A stretch of 15,043 nucleotides of DNA. Origin: an uncultured Verrucomicrobiales bacterium. Its GTDB lineage: Bacteria; Verrucomicrobiota; Verrucomicrobiae; Limisphaerales; CANJSG01. Below the pieces are notes generated by a model that worked only from the letters and a program-made list of their open reading frames with translations, had not been told where the DNA came from and searched no databases. How positions within the stretch are numbered: the stretch's first letter is position 1; every line of letters begins with the position of its first letter. Shown piece by piece: positions 8,001 to 14,647 of the stretch. The stretch is taken from the NCBI GenBank assembly GCA_946480965.1, contig CAMLMI010000083.1, positions 1 through 15,043 of the forward strand. The letters are read 5' to 3'. Both the position numbers and the translations under genes were made by a program.

Positions 8001-8377
8001 GCCACGCGGTCCTCCACCGTGCGGCTGGCCAGCTCCTCGTCCAGCAGCGACATGAAGCCCCGGATGTCCAGCACGCCCGCGTCGTCGCCATGGCGGAAGG
8101 TCTCGGCCACGTAGAACCGGCCCAGATTGTCCATGGAGAAGGCCACCGGGTTGGCCAGGAGCGGCTCGGCCGCCGCCAACTCGACCGCGATGCCCGGAGC
8201 CGCCTTGAAGGAACGCATGTTGCGCTCGGCCTCGTCGGACGCCGGTGCGACTCGCGGCTGGTAGCCGCCGGAAGGACCGGTCAATTCGTGGCCGGCGGCC
8301 AACGCCGCGGCGGTGGAACCCGCCAGCACGCTGGCGATCATGGCGGCTCGGACGGACGGGGACAGAGAATAGGGCAT
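5057..8377 (-). CDS. PVC-type haem-binding protein (beta-propeller, HEAT, CxxCH)
   Basis: A 1106-residue exported protein. Residues 1-28 are a signal peptide ending 'ALAAG'. Residues about 45-455 are the membrane-bound dehydrogenase-type beta-propeller typical of Planctomycetota and Verrucomicrobiota: '[21 protein letters not shown]', the Ca-binding-like 'DKDGDGVGD' (199-207), '[23 protein letters not shown]' (224-246), '[24 protein letters not shown]', '[15 protein letters not shown]'. Residues about 470-950 are alpha-helical HEAT-type repeats ('[16 protein letters not shown]', '[16 protein letters not shown]'). A cytochrome c domain closes the protein: CLRCH at 986-990 binds haem, and M1082 in 'PSGM' is a likely axial ligand. 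It probably acts in periplasmic electron transfer, perhaps sugar oxidation; the substrate is unknown. The ATG at 8377 gives the signal peptide; the open frame to 8746 is not protein-like. It is alone on its strand and divergent from the pilC-like gene. Confidence 0.93.
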   Translation of the reverse strand: [1106 protein letters not shown]

Positions 8378-8761
8378 GGGCAAAATGCTACGTAGGTGGA
8401 CGTTTCGGGCAAGGCCGGGATGCAACCAATTCCAAGGACAGCAACGCCGGGACCGGATCGGGGCCAGTTCTAACGGCCCGCTCCGGTCTCGTCTCTTCCC
8501 CTGATCGGGTGAGCCCGCACGATTCCGCCCGGCACCTGGAACCCAAACAGAGCGTTCGGATTGGCCACAAAGAAACGCAATAGGCCCAAAAGGATCGAGC
8601 CTGCGGGTCTTTGCCCCGGCTTTGTGCCGCTTGCGCATTTTGCGGCGATCCATCCGCGTGACGCTCCGCCTCCGCATCGGTCCAACTCTGCGACGGGCCG
8701 AGGGCGGCGTTTCGCCGGAGGTCCGCAGAAACCATCCACGACGCATTCCGGAGGAGGCACC
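8378..8761. other. 384-nt divergent intergenic region
   Basis: This stretch separates the minus-strand haem-binding gene from the plus-strand gspF/pilC-like gene and must hold both promoters; I could not place either with confidence. Two small inverted repeats are visible. GGGCC (8461-8465) faces GGCCC (8475-8479), with an inner GTT/AAC. CGGCG-TTT-CGCCG occupies 8705-8717, about 45 nt before the pilC-like start. The pilC frame is open back to 8561 and could add 67 residues, but that extension is Arg/Pro-rich and unlike any T2SSF protein. No small gene is supported. Confidence 0.5.
8750..8757 (+). promoter_or_regulatory. Strong Shine-Dalgarno that fixes the pilC-like start
   Basis: GGAGGAGG lies 4 nt before the ATG at 8762. 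It is one of the best ribosome sites in the window and decides against the 67-codon upstream extension of the open frame. Confidence 0.75.
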
Positions 8762-10042
8762 ATGTCCCAGTTTTCCTTTGTGGCCCTGAACCCGCGCGGC
8801 GACGAATCACGCGGCTCGATCGATGCCCGCGACCAGTCCGAAGCGCTCAAACGCATCAAGGACATGGGGCTCTTCCCCGTCCGGGTTAGCGTTGTCGCCC
8901 AACCCAAGCGCACCGTTGCAGCCAAGCGCGGCCCGCGTTCCACCGGTTGGCGCGCGCTGCTCGATCTCTCCGTCCCCGGCACCGGCGGACGCGTAAAGAC
9001 GCCGCAGCTCGCGGCCTTCACCCGCAACCTCGCCACATTGCTCGAAGCCGGGATGCCGCTCTTGCGCGGCTTGCGATTGTTGCACGAGCAGGAGACCTCG
9101 CGCGTGCTCAAGGGCATCGCGGCCAAGCTGGCCGAAGGGATCGAGAGCGGCGGCACCTTCGCCGAAGTGCTGGCCGCGCATCCGAAGACCTTCAACCGGC
9201 TCTACGTGAACATGGTGAAGGCGGGCGAACTCGGCGGCGCGCTCGACGTCACGCTGCGGCGGCTGGCGGAGTTCATGGAGAAGGCCGAGAAGATCAAGGG
9301 CAAGGTCAAGGCCGCTATGTTCTATCCCTGCGCCGTGATCTTCGTGGCCATCGCGGTCGTCGGCATCCTGCTCGTGTATGTCATCCCCAAGTTCAAGGAG
9401 GTCTTCGCCGGGATGAACAACCTCGCGATGCCGCCCTTCACCGAGCTGGTCTTCGGCCTGAGCCAGACGATCCAGAAGAACTTCCTCCCGCTTCTGGCCG
9501 TCGTCGCCGGTATCGTCGCCGTGTTCCGGATGCTGTTGGCCACCAAGCCCGGTCGGAGGCTCTTCGACCGGTTCAAGCTCGCCCTGCCGGGGCTCGGCCC
9601 AGTGCTGAAGAAGGTGGCCATTGGCCGCTTCGCGCGCACCTTCGGCACCCTTGTGGGCAGCGGCGTGCCGATCCTCCAGACGCTGACCATCCTCCGCGAA
9701 ACCGCCGGGAACGTCGTCGTGGCCGGCGTCATCGGGACTGTCCACGACCGGGTGAAGGAAGGCGACGCCATCGCGCCCGTGCTGAAGTCCTCGCGCGTCT
9801 TTCCCGCGATGATCGCGGGCATGGTCGATGTGGGCGAGCAGACCGGCGCGCTGCCCGACATGCTGTTGAAGATCGCGGACAACTGCGACGAGGAGGTGGA
9901 CAACGCCGCCAGCGCCATGACCTCGCTGCTCGAACCCGTGCTGCTGATCTTCCTCGCGCTCGTCGTCGGCAGCATCGTCGTCGCGATGTTCCTCCCGCTG
10001 ATCCAGCTCATGAGCGGCGGCTTCGACCGGCCGGAGGAGTGA
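8762..10042 (+). CDS. Type II secretion / type IV pilus inner-membrane protein F
   Basis: A 426-residue polytopic protein of the GspF/PilC family, the inner-membrane platform of type II secretion or type IV pilus machines, which contacts the assembly ATPase. Two T2SSF domains are visible: residues about 85-207 ('LAAFTRNLATLLEAGMPLLRGLRLL', 'MVKAGELGGALDVTLRRLAEFME') and about 288-410 ('FARTFGTLVGSGVPILQTLTILRETAGN', 'MVDVGEQTGALPDMLLKIAD'). Hydrophobic segments lie near 187-208, 240-258 and 390-412, the usual three. The N-terminal 45 residues ('FVALNPRGDESRGSIDARDQSEALKRIKDMGLFPV', positions 8774-8878) match the family leader. Length is normal. A Gly/Lys/Arg-rich linker (46-80) is slightly long. 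No ATPase, pseudopilin or secretin gene is adjacent, so pilus or secretion membership cannot be decided. Only 15 nt separate its stop from that of the convergent neighbour. Confidence 0.94.
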   Translation: MSQFSFVALNPRGDESRGSIDARDQSEALKRIKDMGLFPVRVSVVAQPKRTVAAKRGPRSTGWRALLDLSVPGTGGRVKTPQLAAFTRNLATLLEAGMPLLRGLRLLHEQETSRVLKGIAAKLAEGIESGGTFAEVLAAHPKTFNRLYVNMVKAGELGGALDVTLRRLAEFMEKAEKIKGKVKAAMFYPCAVIFVAIAVVGILLVYVIPKFKEVFAGMNNLAMPPFTELVFGLSQTIQKNFLPLLAVVAGIVAVFRMLLATKPGRRLFDRFKLALPGLGPVLKKVAIGRFARTFGTLVGSGVPILQTLTILRETAGNVVVAGVIGTVHDRVKEGDAIAPVLKSSRVFPAMIAGMVDVGEQTGALPDMLLKIADNCDEEVDNAASAMTSLLEPVLLIFLALVVGSIVVAMFLPLIQLMSGGFDRPEE

Positions 10043-10057
10043 CGTGCCCCAGACGGC

Positions 10058-11272
10058 TCACCAGTCGCCGTAGTGGAAGCGGTAGGTCTCCCAGGCTTCG
10101 CGGCCATAGAGGGATTCCATCTTCCGGTCGCGTTCCGCCTCCAAGCCCCGCAGCAACTGACGGCGATCACGCGGCAGCAGGTCCTTTTCCTCGTCCACCG
10201 TCTTTAAGGTCGACTCGTAGTCGCGGAACACGGCCAACGCCGCCCGCGACGCCGAGGGCGGCAGATGGAACCGCCGTGCCACACGGTCAAGGTGCTCGAA
10301 GCTGCCGTGGACCGCGAAGAATTCCCGGTCGGCCGCAGGGTCGGAGGGGGAGGCGTCCCGCGCCGACACCGGCCGCAGCTCGGCGATGCGGTGGAGATCG
10401 GCCAGCCTTTGGGGACCGAGGGCGTTGGCCAATTCGTCCATCGACAAGCCCGCCAGGCTCCGCAGCTCCTCCGCCGAGCGCGCGACGACGGAAAGCGTGT
10501 GGAACCGTTGCGAGTGCTTTTGGGCCCATTCGCGGCGCTGGAACTCCGCGCGTTCGCCCTCGTCCATCATCGCCAAGAGCTCGGCGCGTTTGGCCTGGGC
10601 CCATTGCTCGCGGTATTTCCTGCGCGCGTTGTGGTCGGAAGCGGATTGGTAGTTCTTTTCTTCGCGATCCCGGTAGTCGGCCTCGATGGCTTCCAGCAGC
10701 GGACGCCGCTCCGGCGCGACGTAGGGAAACTCGCGTTCGATGCGGCGCATGGCGGGCGTCGGGGCGTCGGGCCTGGGAGCTGGTTGATTGGCGACCAGCA
10801 GCGCGGCGAGCATCTGTTCGCGTTCCTTTTCCGCCGCTTCGATCGGCTCGAAGATGGACTCGAACTTCTCCAGCCCGGCCTGGCCATCGGCGAGCACCTG
10901 ATAGGCGAGATCGTGGTGCGGGAGCGCTTCCACATAGATCCGGCGGGCCAGATCGATCCACGTCGCGCCTTCGACGATGCGGCGGATGGAGTTCTCCGGA
11001 CAACCGATGCGCCGGAGATTGGCCACGTAGTTCGTGTAGTTCTTGTCCGCGATCTGGTCCCACCGGAACGGCGGCCACGGCAAAGGCGCGGGCTGAGGAA
11101 TCTCCGGCGTGGGAACGGGCTCCTCGACCGTTGGCGGAGTAGAAACGGCGACGGCAACCACGGACTCCGGAGCGGGGTTCGGCTCGGGTTTGGCCCGCGA
11201 AGTCGCCATCAGGGCGATGAGCCCGACCGCGTTCGCCAGCAGCGAGAGGAAGGTGAGGAAGCACAGTTTCAA
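10058..11272 (-). CDS. Anchored or secreted helical protein, GCPE-motif paralog B
   Basis: A 404-residue protein of unknown function. Residues 1-24 are a signal anchor or signal peptide ('LCFLTFLSLLANAVGLIALMA'); residues 27-68 are a Pro/Val-rich linker. A conserved block follows: W71, then 'YVANLRRIGCPENSIRRIV' (82-100). The remainder is Glu/Arg/Ala-rich and mostly alpha-helical, ending 'AWETYRFHYGDW'. I recognise this layout (Pro-rich linker, Trp, then an LR-x-x-GCPE-x-x-IR block) as common in uncharacterised Verrucomicrobiota proteins. The start is a TTG at 11272-11270 that overlaps the upstream gene's TGA; GAGGAGG (11280-11286) precedes it at good spacing and the signal segment begins right there. 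The frame is open to 12502, but that part overlaps the upstream gene entirely. It probably works with paralog A; the role is unknown. Confidence 0.8.
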   Translation of the reverse strand: MKLCFLTFLSLLANAVGLIALMATSRAKPEPNPAPESVVAVAVSTPPTVEEPVPTPEIPQPAPLPWPPFRWDQIADKNYTNYVANLRRIGCPENSIRRIVEGATWIDLARRIYVEALPHHDLAYQVLADGQAGLEKFESIFEPIEAAEKEREQMLAALLVANQPAPRPDAPTPAMRRIEREFPYVAPERRPLLEAIEADYRDREEKNYQSASDHNARRKYREQWAQAKRAELLAMMDEGERAEFQRREWAQKHSQRFHTLSVVARSAEELRSLAGLSMDELANALGPQRLADLHRIAELRPVSARDASPSDPAADREFFAVHGSFEHLDRVARRFHLPPSASRAALAVFRDYESTLKTVDEEKDLLPRDRRQLLRGLEAERDRKMESLYGREAWETYRFHYGDW

Positions 11273-12561
11273 TCGTCGTCCTCCTCGCCGTTTTCCAGAG
11301 ACTGGATCCAGTCGCCGTGTTCTTCCAGATAGCTGGACCAGACGTCCGGCGACAGCGTCTCGCCCAAGGAAGCGCGGAGCTCTTCGCCGATTTGCTGGAG
11401 CCGTTCTGCCTCTTCCTCGGCGGTCAGCGCCGGGGTTTCGCGGATGCGGCGCGCCTCGGCCGTGGCCAGTTCCCGCGCCTCGGCCAGCAGGGCCGCGGTG
11501 GATTCCGGCAGGTTGCGTTCTTGGGCGAATTCCGCGAGTTCCGACCAGTCCGGCAGCGCTCGCAGCGCCACCTCCCGCGCGCGGACTTCGCCCAGAGCCG
11601 GGACCAGCGACGAAAGGAACGCCGCCTTTTTCTCGGCGTCCGCATCCTTCGGCAGACCGGCGCGGAAGCGCTCCAGCCGGCTGACCTCCTCGAAGTCGAA
11701 GATCTCGTCCACGATGGCCATGTCCTTGGCTTGGGCGGCGACCAGACGGCGCATCTCCGCTTCCGGGAGCCGCACCTTCGGGTCCTTGGAATCGAAGAAA
11801 TCGAACGCCTCGAAAGCTCCCGTCACCACGCGGATCAAGCCCAGCGCCTCGTCCACCCGCGCCCGGCCCACGAGCGAGGCCGCCTGGGAAAACGCGCTGT
11901 CCCGCAGGCGCTTCAACTCGTCGATCTCCGAAAACTTCAAGGGCCGCTCCGCCTGCGTGGTGATGCGGTTGCGTTCGAACTGCGTGCGCTCGATCAGCCA
12001 GGCGAACTGTTCCGCCGCCTCGAAGCTCGGCGGCGTGAGCATCCCGCAGAGCCCGGCCCATTCCTGGAGCGAACGGCCATGCACCTTGGGCCAGGTGCCG
12101 TCCACGCCCAGCAGGGCCCGGACGTGGTCGCGGCGGTCGATGTCGCGCTGAAGCCAGGCCAGTTGCCGGGTGCGCGCCTCGGCCTCGACCTGCGCTCTGG
12201 GCCTCCAGAAATCTTCCGCAGCCGGTGGCGGCATGGGCGGCGCGGCGTGGAGCCGTTCGATCTCCGGCAAGACGAGATCGCGGATCGTGCGCTCGGGGCA
12301 ACCGACGGCCCGGAGCTGAGCGATGAAAACCGGGAGATTGGTCGATTCGATCCGCGACCACGGCGTGACCGGCGGAGAGGAAGCGACCGGAATGTCCGCC
12401 ACCGGCACGGAGGAATTGCTGTCCGCTGCGGGAACCACAATGGCCATCGGCGCGACGGCTGCGGGCGGAGTGATGGCCGAATCCGGTCGGTTCTTCAGCC
12501 AATACCCGGCCAGCGCCGCATTCAGCAGCAGCGAGACGATGCAGATGAGTTTCAACCGCAT
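11269..12561 (-). CDS. Anchored or secreted helical protein, GCPE-motif paralog A
   Basis: A 430-residue protein of unknown function. Residues 1-20 are a signal anchor ('LICIVSLLLNAALAGYW'), followed by an Ala/Pro/Val-rich linker (29-66). The conserved block is W68, then 'FIAQLRAVGCPERTIRDLV' (79-97). The rest is a long charged helical region rich in Glu, Arg and Ala. Near the C-terminus 'VWSSYLEEHGDW' parallels the end of paralog B; an acidic tail (EEDDD) follows. The ATG at 12561 gives the signal sequence; upstream codons in the same frame run into the repeat-bearing intergenic region. It is the first gene of a two-gene unit whose second gene begins inside its stop codon. No enzymatic motif is visible, so a structural or binding role in the envelope is as much as can be inferred. 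Confidence 0.8.
   Translation of the reverse strand: MRLKLICIVSLLLNAALAGYWLKNRPDSAITPPAAVAPMAIVVPAADSNSSVPVADIPVASSPPVTPWSRIESTNLPVFIAQLRAVGCPERTIRDLVLPEIERLHAAPPMPPPAAEDFWRPRAQVEAEARTRQLAWLQRDIDRRDHVRALLGVDGTWPKVHGRSLQEWAGLCGMLTPPSFEAAEQFAWLIERTQFERNRITTQAERPLKFSEIDELKRLRDSAFSQAASLVGRARVDEALGLIRVVTGAFEAFDFFDSKDPKVRLPEAEMRRLVAAQAKDMAIVDEIFDFEEVSRLERFRAGLPKDADAEKKAAFLSSLVPALGEVRAREVALRALPDWSELAEFAQERNLPESTAALLAEARELATAEARRIRETPALTAEEEAERLQQIGEELRASLGETLSPDVWSSYLEEHGDWIQSLENGEEDDD
11280..11286 (-). promoter_or_regulatory. Shine-Dalgarno for the TTG-started paralog B
   Basis: On the minus strand GAGGAGG lies 7 nt before the TTG at 11272. It is embedded in the acidic-tail codons (Glu, Glu, Asp) of paralog A, so the tail encodes both protein and ribosome site. 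Confidence 0.65.
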
Positions 12562-12634
12562 GGCGTGAGGGGAAGGCCCACAGGCATTCCGCTGGGACCG
12601 TGGAGATCGGTCAAGCTCCCCGTTCAGCGGCGGA

Positions 12635-12743
12635 AACGTCCAACGTCCAACGTCCAACGTCCAACTCCGAACTCCGAACTCCGAACTCCGACCACTTGCC
12701 CCCGCCTTCGGCGTTCAGCGTTGGAAGTTCAGCGTTCGGCGTT
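12635..12743. repeat. Heptad repeat array with two opposed arms
   Basis: Left arm: four perfect copies of AACGTCC (12635-12662) directly followed by four perfect copies of AACTCCG (12663-12690). An 18-nt spacer follows. Right arm: five in-phase heptads each ending in GTT (CGGCGTT, CAGCGTT, GGAAGTT, CAGCGTT, CGGCGTT; 12709-12743). Reversed and complemented, the left arm reads GGACGTT and CGGAGTT, so the arms are imperfect inverted copies and could fold into a long stem in RNA or single-stranded DNA. It lies in the 243-nt gap between the divergent paralog A gene and prfB. I am not able to assign it to a named repeat family. Confidence 0.9.
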
Positions 12744-12804
12744 CCCTCCCCCAAAAGATTCCCCCTTCCCACCGCTCCCGCCGCTTCATTAGCCTGCCGG
12801 CCCT

Positions 12805-13954
12805 ATGTTCGATGTCGCCAAAGCCCAGATCGCCACCGCTGCCGACAAGCTGACCCACCTGCGGAGGTTTCTTTGACGTCCCCAGATTGAACCAAAGGCT
12901 GGGCGAGCTCGAAGCCCAGATGACGTCCGACACCTTCTGGAATAACCGCGAACAGGCCCAGAAGCTGATCGACGAAGCCAACGGCATCAAAAAGAAGCTC
13001 GACCCGCTCCACGCGCTGGAACGGCAGCTCAGCGACTTCCAGGTGCTCGTCGAACTGGGCGAAGCGGAGCCCGAATCCGTCCAGGCCACGATGGAGCAGG
13101 AGCTGGAGCGCGACCTCCCGCCGTTCCTCGCCCAGATCGAGGCCAACGAGCTGAAGGTCTTCCTCACCGGCCCGCACGATTCCAAGAACTGCTTCTTCAG
13201 CATCAACGCCGGCGCCGGCGGCACCGAGGCCCAGGACTGGGCCGAGATGCTCTCGCGCATGTATAAGCGCTGGTTCGAGACGCGCGGCTGGGAATACGAG
13301 ATCACCGACGCGCTGGAAGGCGATTCCGCCGGGCTCAAGAGCATCACCTTCCGCGTGCAGGGCGAGAACGCCTACGGCTTCTGCAAGGCCGAACGCGGCG
13401 TCCACCGCCTCGTCCGCATCTCGCCGTTCGACTCCAACAAGCGCCGCCACACCAGCTTCTCCAGCGTGGACGTCGTGGCGGAGATCGACGACATCAGCGA
13501 GGCCGACATCGTCATCCCCAAGAGCGAGATCCAGCGCGACACCTTCCGCTCCGGCGGCAAGGGCGGGCAGAACGTGAACAAGGTCGAGACCGCCGTCCGC
13601 CTGACCCACATCCCCACCGGCCTCGTCGCCGCCTCCCAGGCCCAGCGCAGCCAGCTCCAGAACGAGGCCACCGCGATGAAGGCCCTCATCTCGAAGCTCT
13701 ACGCCATGAAGCTCGACGCCGCGAAGTCCGACATGGACAAGTTCTACGGCGACAAGGGCAGCGTGAGCTGGGGCAACCAGATCCGCAGCTACGTCTTCCA
13801 GCCCTACCGGATGGTGAAGGACCTCCGCACCGGCGTGGAGACCAGCAATGTGCAGGCCGTGATGGACGGCGCGGTCGATCCCTTCGTCAACGGCTGGCTC
13901 CGCGCCGGCGGCCCGATGAAGCGCATCCAGGGGCTGAAGGACGAGGAAGAGTAA
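12805..13954 (+). CDS. prfB: Peptide chain release factor 2 (programmed +1 frameshift)
   Basis: Release factor 2, which recognises UGA and UAA stop codons and triggers peptide release on the ribosome. The ATG at 12805 opens 23 codons ending CTT, then an in-frame TGA (12874-12876). A +1 shift continues at GAC (12875), adding 359 codons, for a total of 382 residues. Visible hallmarks in the joined protein are the stop-codon-reading tripeptide SPF (about 206-208) in 'VRISPFDSNKRRHTSFSSV', and GGQ (about 253-255) in 'RSGGKGGQNVNKVETAVR', the peptidyl-transferase-centre motif. 'NAGAGGTEAQDWAEML' is also typical. Length is slightly above that of E. coli RF2. Expression is autoregulated: low RF2 slows reading of the TGA and favours the shift. 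No convincing Shine-Dalgarno was seen before the ATG. The downstream gene starts 24 nt after its stop. Confidence 0.97.
12863..12877 (+). promoter_or_regulatory. Programmed +1 frameshift site of prfB
   Basis: An internal Shine-Dalgarno-like GGAGG (12863-12867), 3 nt, then the slippery codon CTT, the stop TGA and a following C. This is the same architecture and spacing as the known prfB recoding site (CTT TGA C). The peptidyl tRNA-Leu slips to TTT while the TGA stalls. Confidence 0.96.
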
Positions 13955-13978
13955 GCTGACGAGGCTGAAAGCGAGGCT

Positions 13979-14647
13979 ATGATCTCGAAGCCGACTTCCT
14001 ACGACTGCGAAATCTCGGTGAAGAACGAAGCATTAAACTCGTTCAAGCCGATCATCATGGCGTGGTTCCAAGTGTTGGAAGACTACGCCAATCTCTCGAA
14101 CGTGGGCACGGAACTGGATCGAGATTCGGCCTTCGGCTATCGCGAACGACCGCAGGTCGGATTCTTGGCCGCCGCTGCTTGGCGAGCTGGAGGTGTGGCT
14201 TTGGAAGAATGGGGCACCAGCAAAGGAGACGAGACGGTTCAGTCCTACGGCAGGAACGATCTTTGGATCAGACTTGGAGTCAAAGAATGGTTCATCGAAG
14301 CGAAGCATCACTTCTGTCGTCTCCACAAATCCGAGGTTCCTGACGAGATGGTAAACCATCTCAAGTGGGCTCATTCCGACATTGGAAAACTGAAGCTGGA
14401 GAACCAATTGAAGGTAGGTGCCCTGTTCGTGTCGCCTTTGTGGAAGTCTGAGAATCTGCCAGACCGCACGGCTGCTTTGGCGACGTGGAAGGCTGCCTGC
14501 TATCAAGTGGAAGCTGATCTGACAGCGATTGTGCTGGATACAAAGAGCGACAACTCGGAGTGGGCAGGACTGGCACTTTTTTTGGTTGGGGCGACTTGGG
14601 GGAACCAGCCGGTTAGTCCAATTGCTCAACAGGTTTCACGCGTATGA
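13979..14647 (+). CDS. Unknown protein, possible PD-(D/E)XK-like fold
   Basis: A 222-residue protein I do not recognise. It has no signal peptide or membrane helix. The most telling stretch is 'GRNDLWIRLGVKEWFIEAKH' (91-110): D94, then 12 residues, then E107-x-K109 at the end of a hydrophobic strand. An acidic residue (E56) sits in a helix-forming region upstream. This resembles the D...ExK active site of PD-(D/E)XK nucleases and related non-catalytic domains, but the fold is inferred from pattern alone. A hydrophobic strand 'VGALFVSPLW' follows, also compatible. Base composition is near 50% G+C, clearly below prfB next door, and codon use is less GC-biased, which suggests horizontal acquisition. 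It starts 24 nt after prfB; the ATG is preceded by a weak purine run. Its stop overlaps the ATG of a 54-codon ORF. It could instead be a strain-specific orphan of other function. Confidence 0.7.
   Translation: MISKPTSYDCEISVKNEALNSFKPIIMAWFQVLEDYANLSNVGTELDRDSAFGYRERPQVGFLAAAAWRAGGVALEEWGTSKGDETVQSYGRNDLWIRLGVKEWFIEAKHHFCRLHKSEVPDEMVNHLKWAHSDIGKLKLENQLKVGALFVSPLWKSENLPDRTAALATWKAACYQVEADLTAIVLDTKSDNSEWAGLALFLVGATWGNQPVSPIAQQVSRV

Noticed and set aside
5015..8395. A 1126-codon open frame on the plus strand, antisense to the haem-binding protein
   Set aside because: It mirrors a long high-G+C gene with strong third-position bias. The translation is low-complexity (Val, Arg, Gly, His-rich) and shows no domain, while the minus strand has clear propeller and CxxCH motifs.
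8561..8761. An N-terminal extension of 67 residues on the pilC-like protein
   Set aside because: It is Arg/Pro/His-rich and unlike the family leader, while GGAGGAGG lies just before the ATG at 8762.
8947..11142. A 731-codon plus-strand frame running over pilC-like and paralog B genes
   Set aside because: It crosses two well-supported genes in another frame and strand; its translation is Arg/Pro-rich without motifs, a shadow of GC-rich coding DNA.
11273..12502. The 5' 410 codons of the open frame that continues into paralog B
   Set aside because: They overlap paralog A entirely in another frame. The signal anchor and ribosome site place the real start at the TTG at 11272.
12635..12690. The tandem 7-mers as a CRISPR array
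   Set aside because: Units are contiguous with no spacers and far too short for CRISPR repeats; no cas genes are present.
11317..12792. A 491-codon plus-strand frame antisense to paralog A
   Set aside because: It runs through the heptad repeat region, has no recognisable domain, and lies opposite a gene with a signal sequence and conserved motifs.
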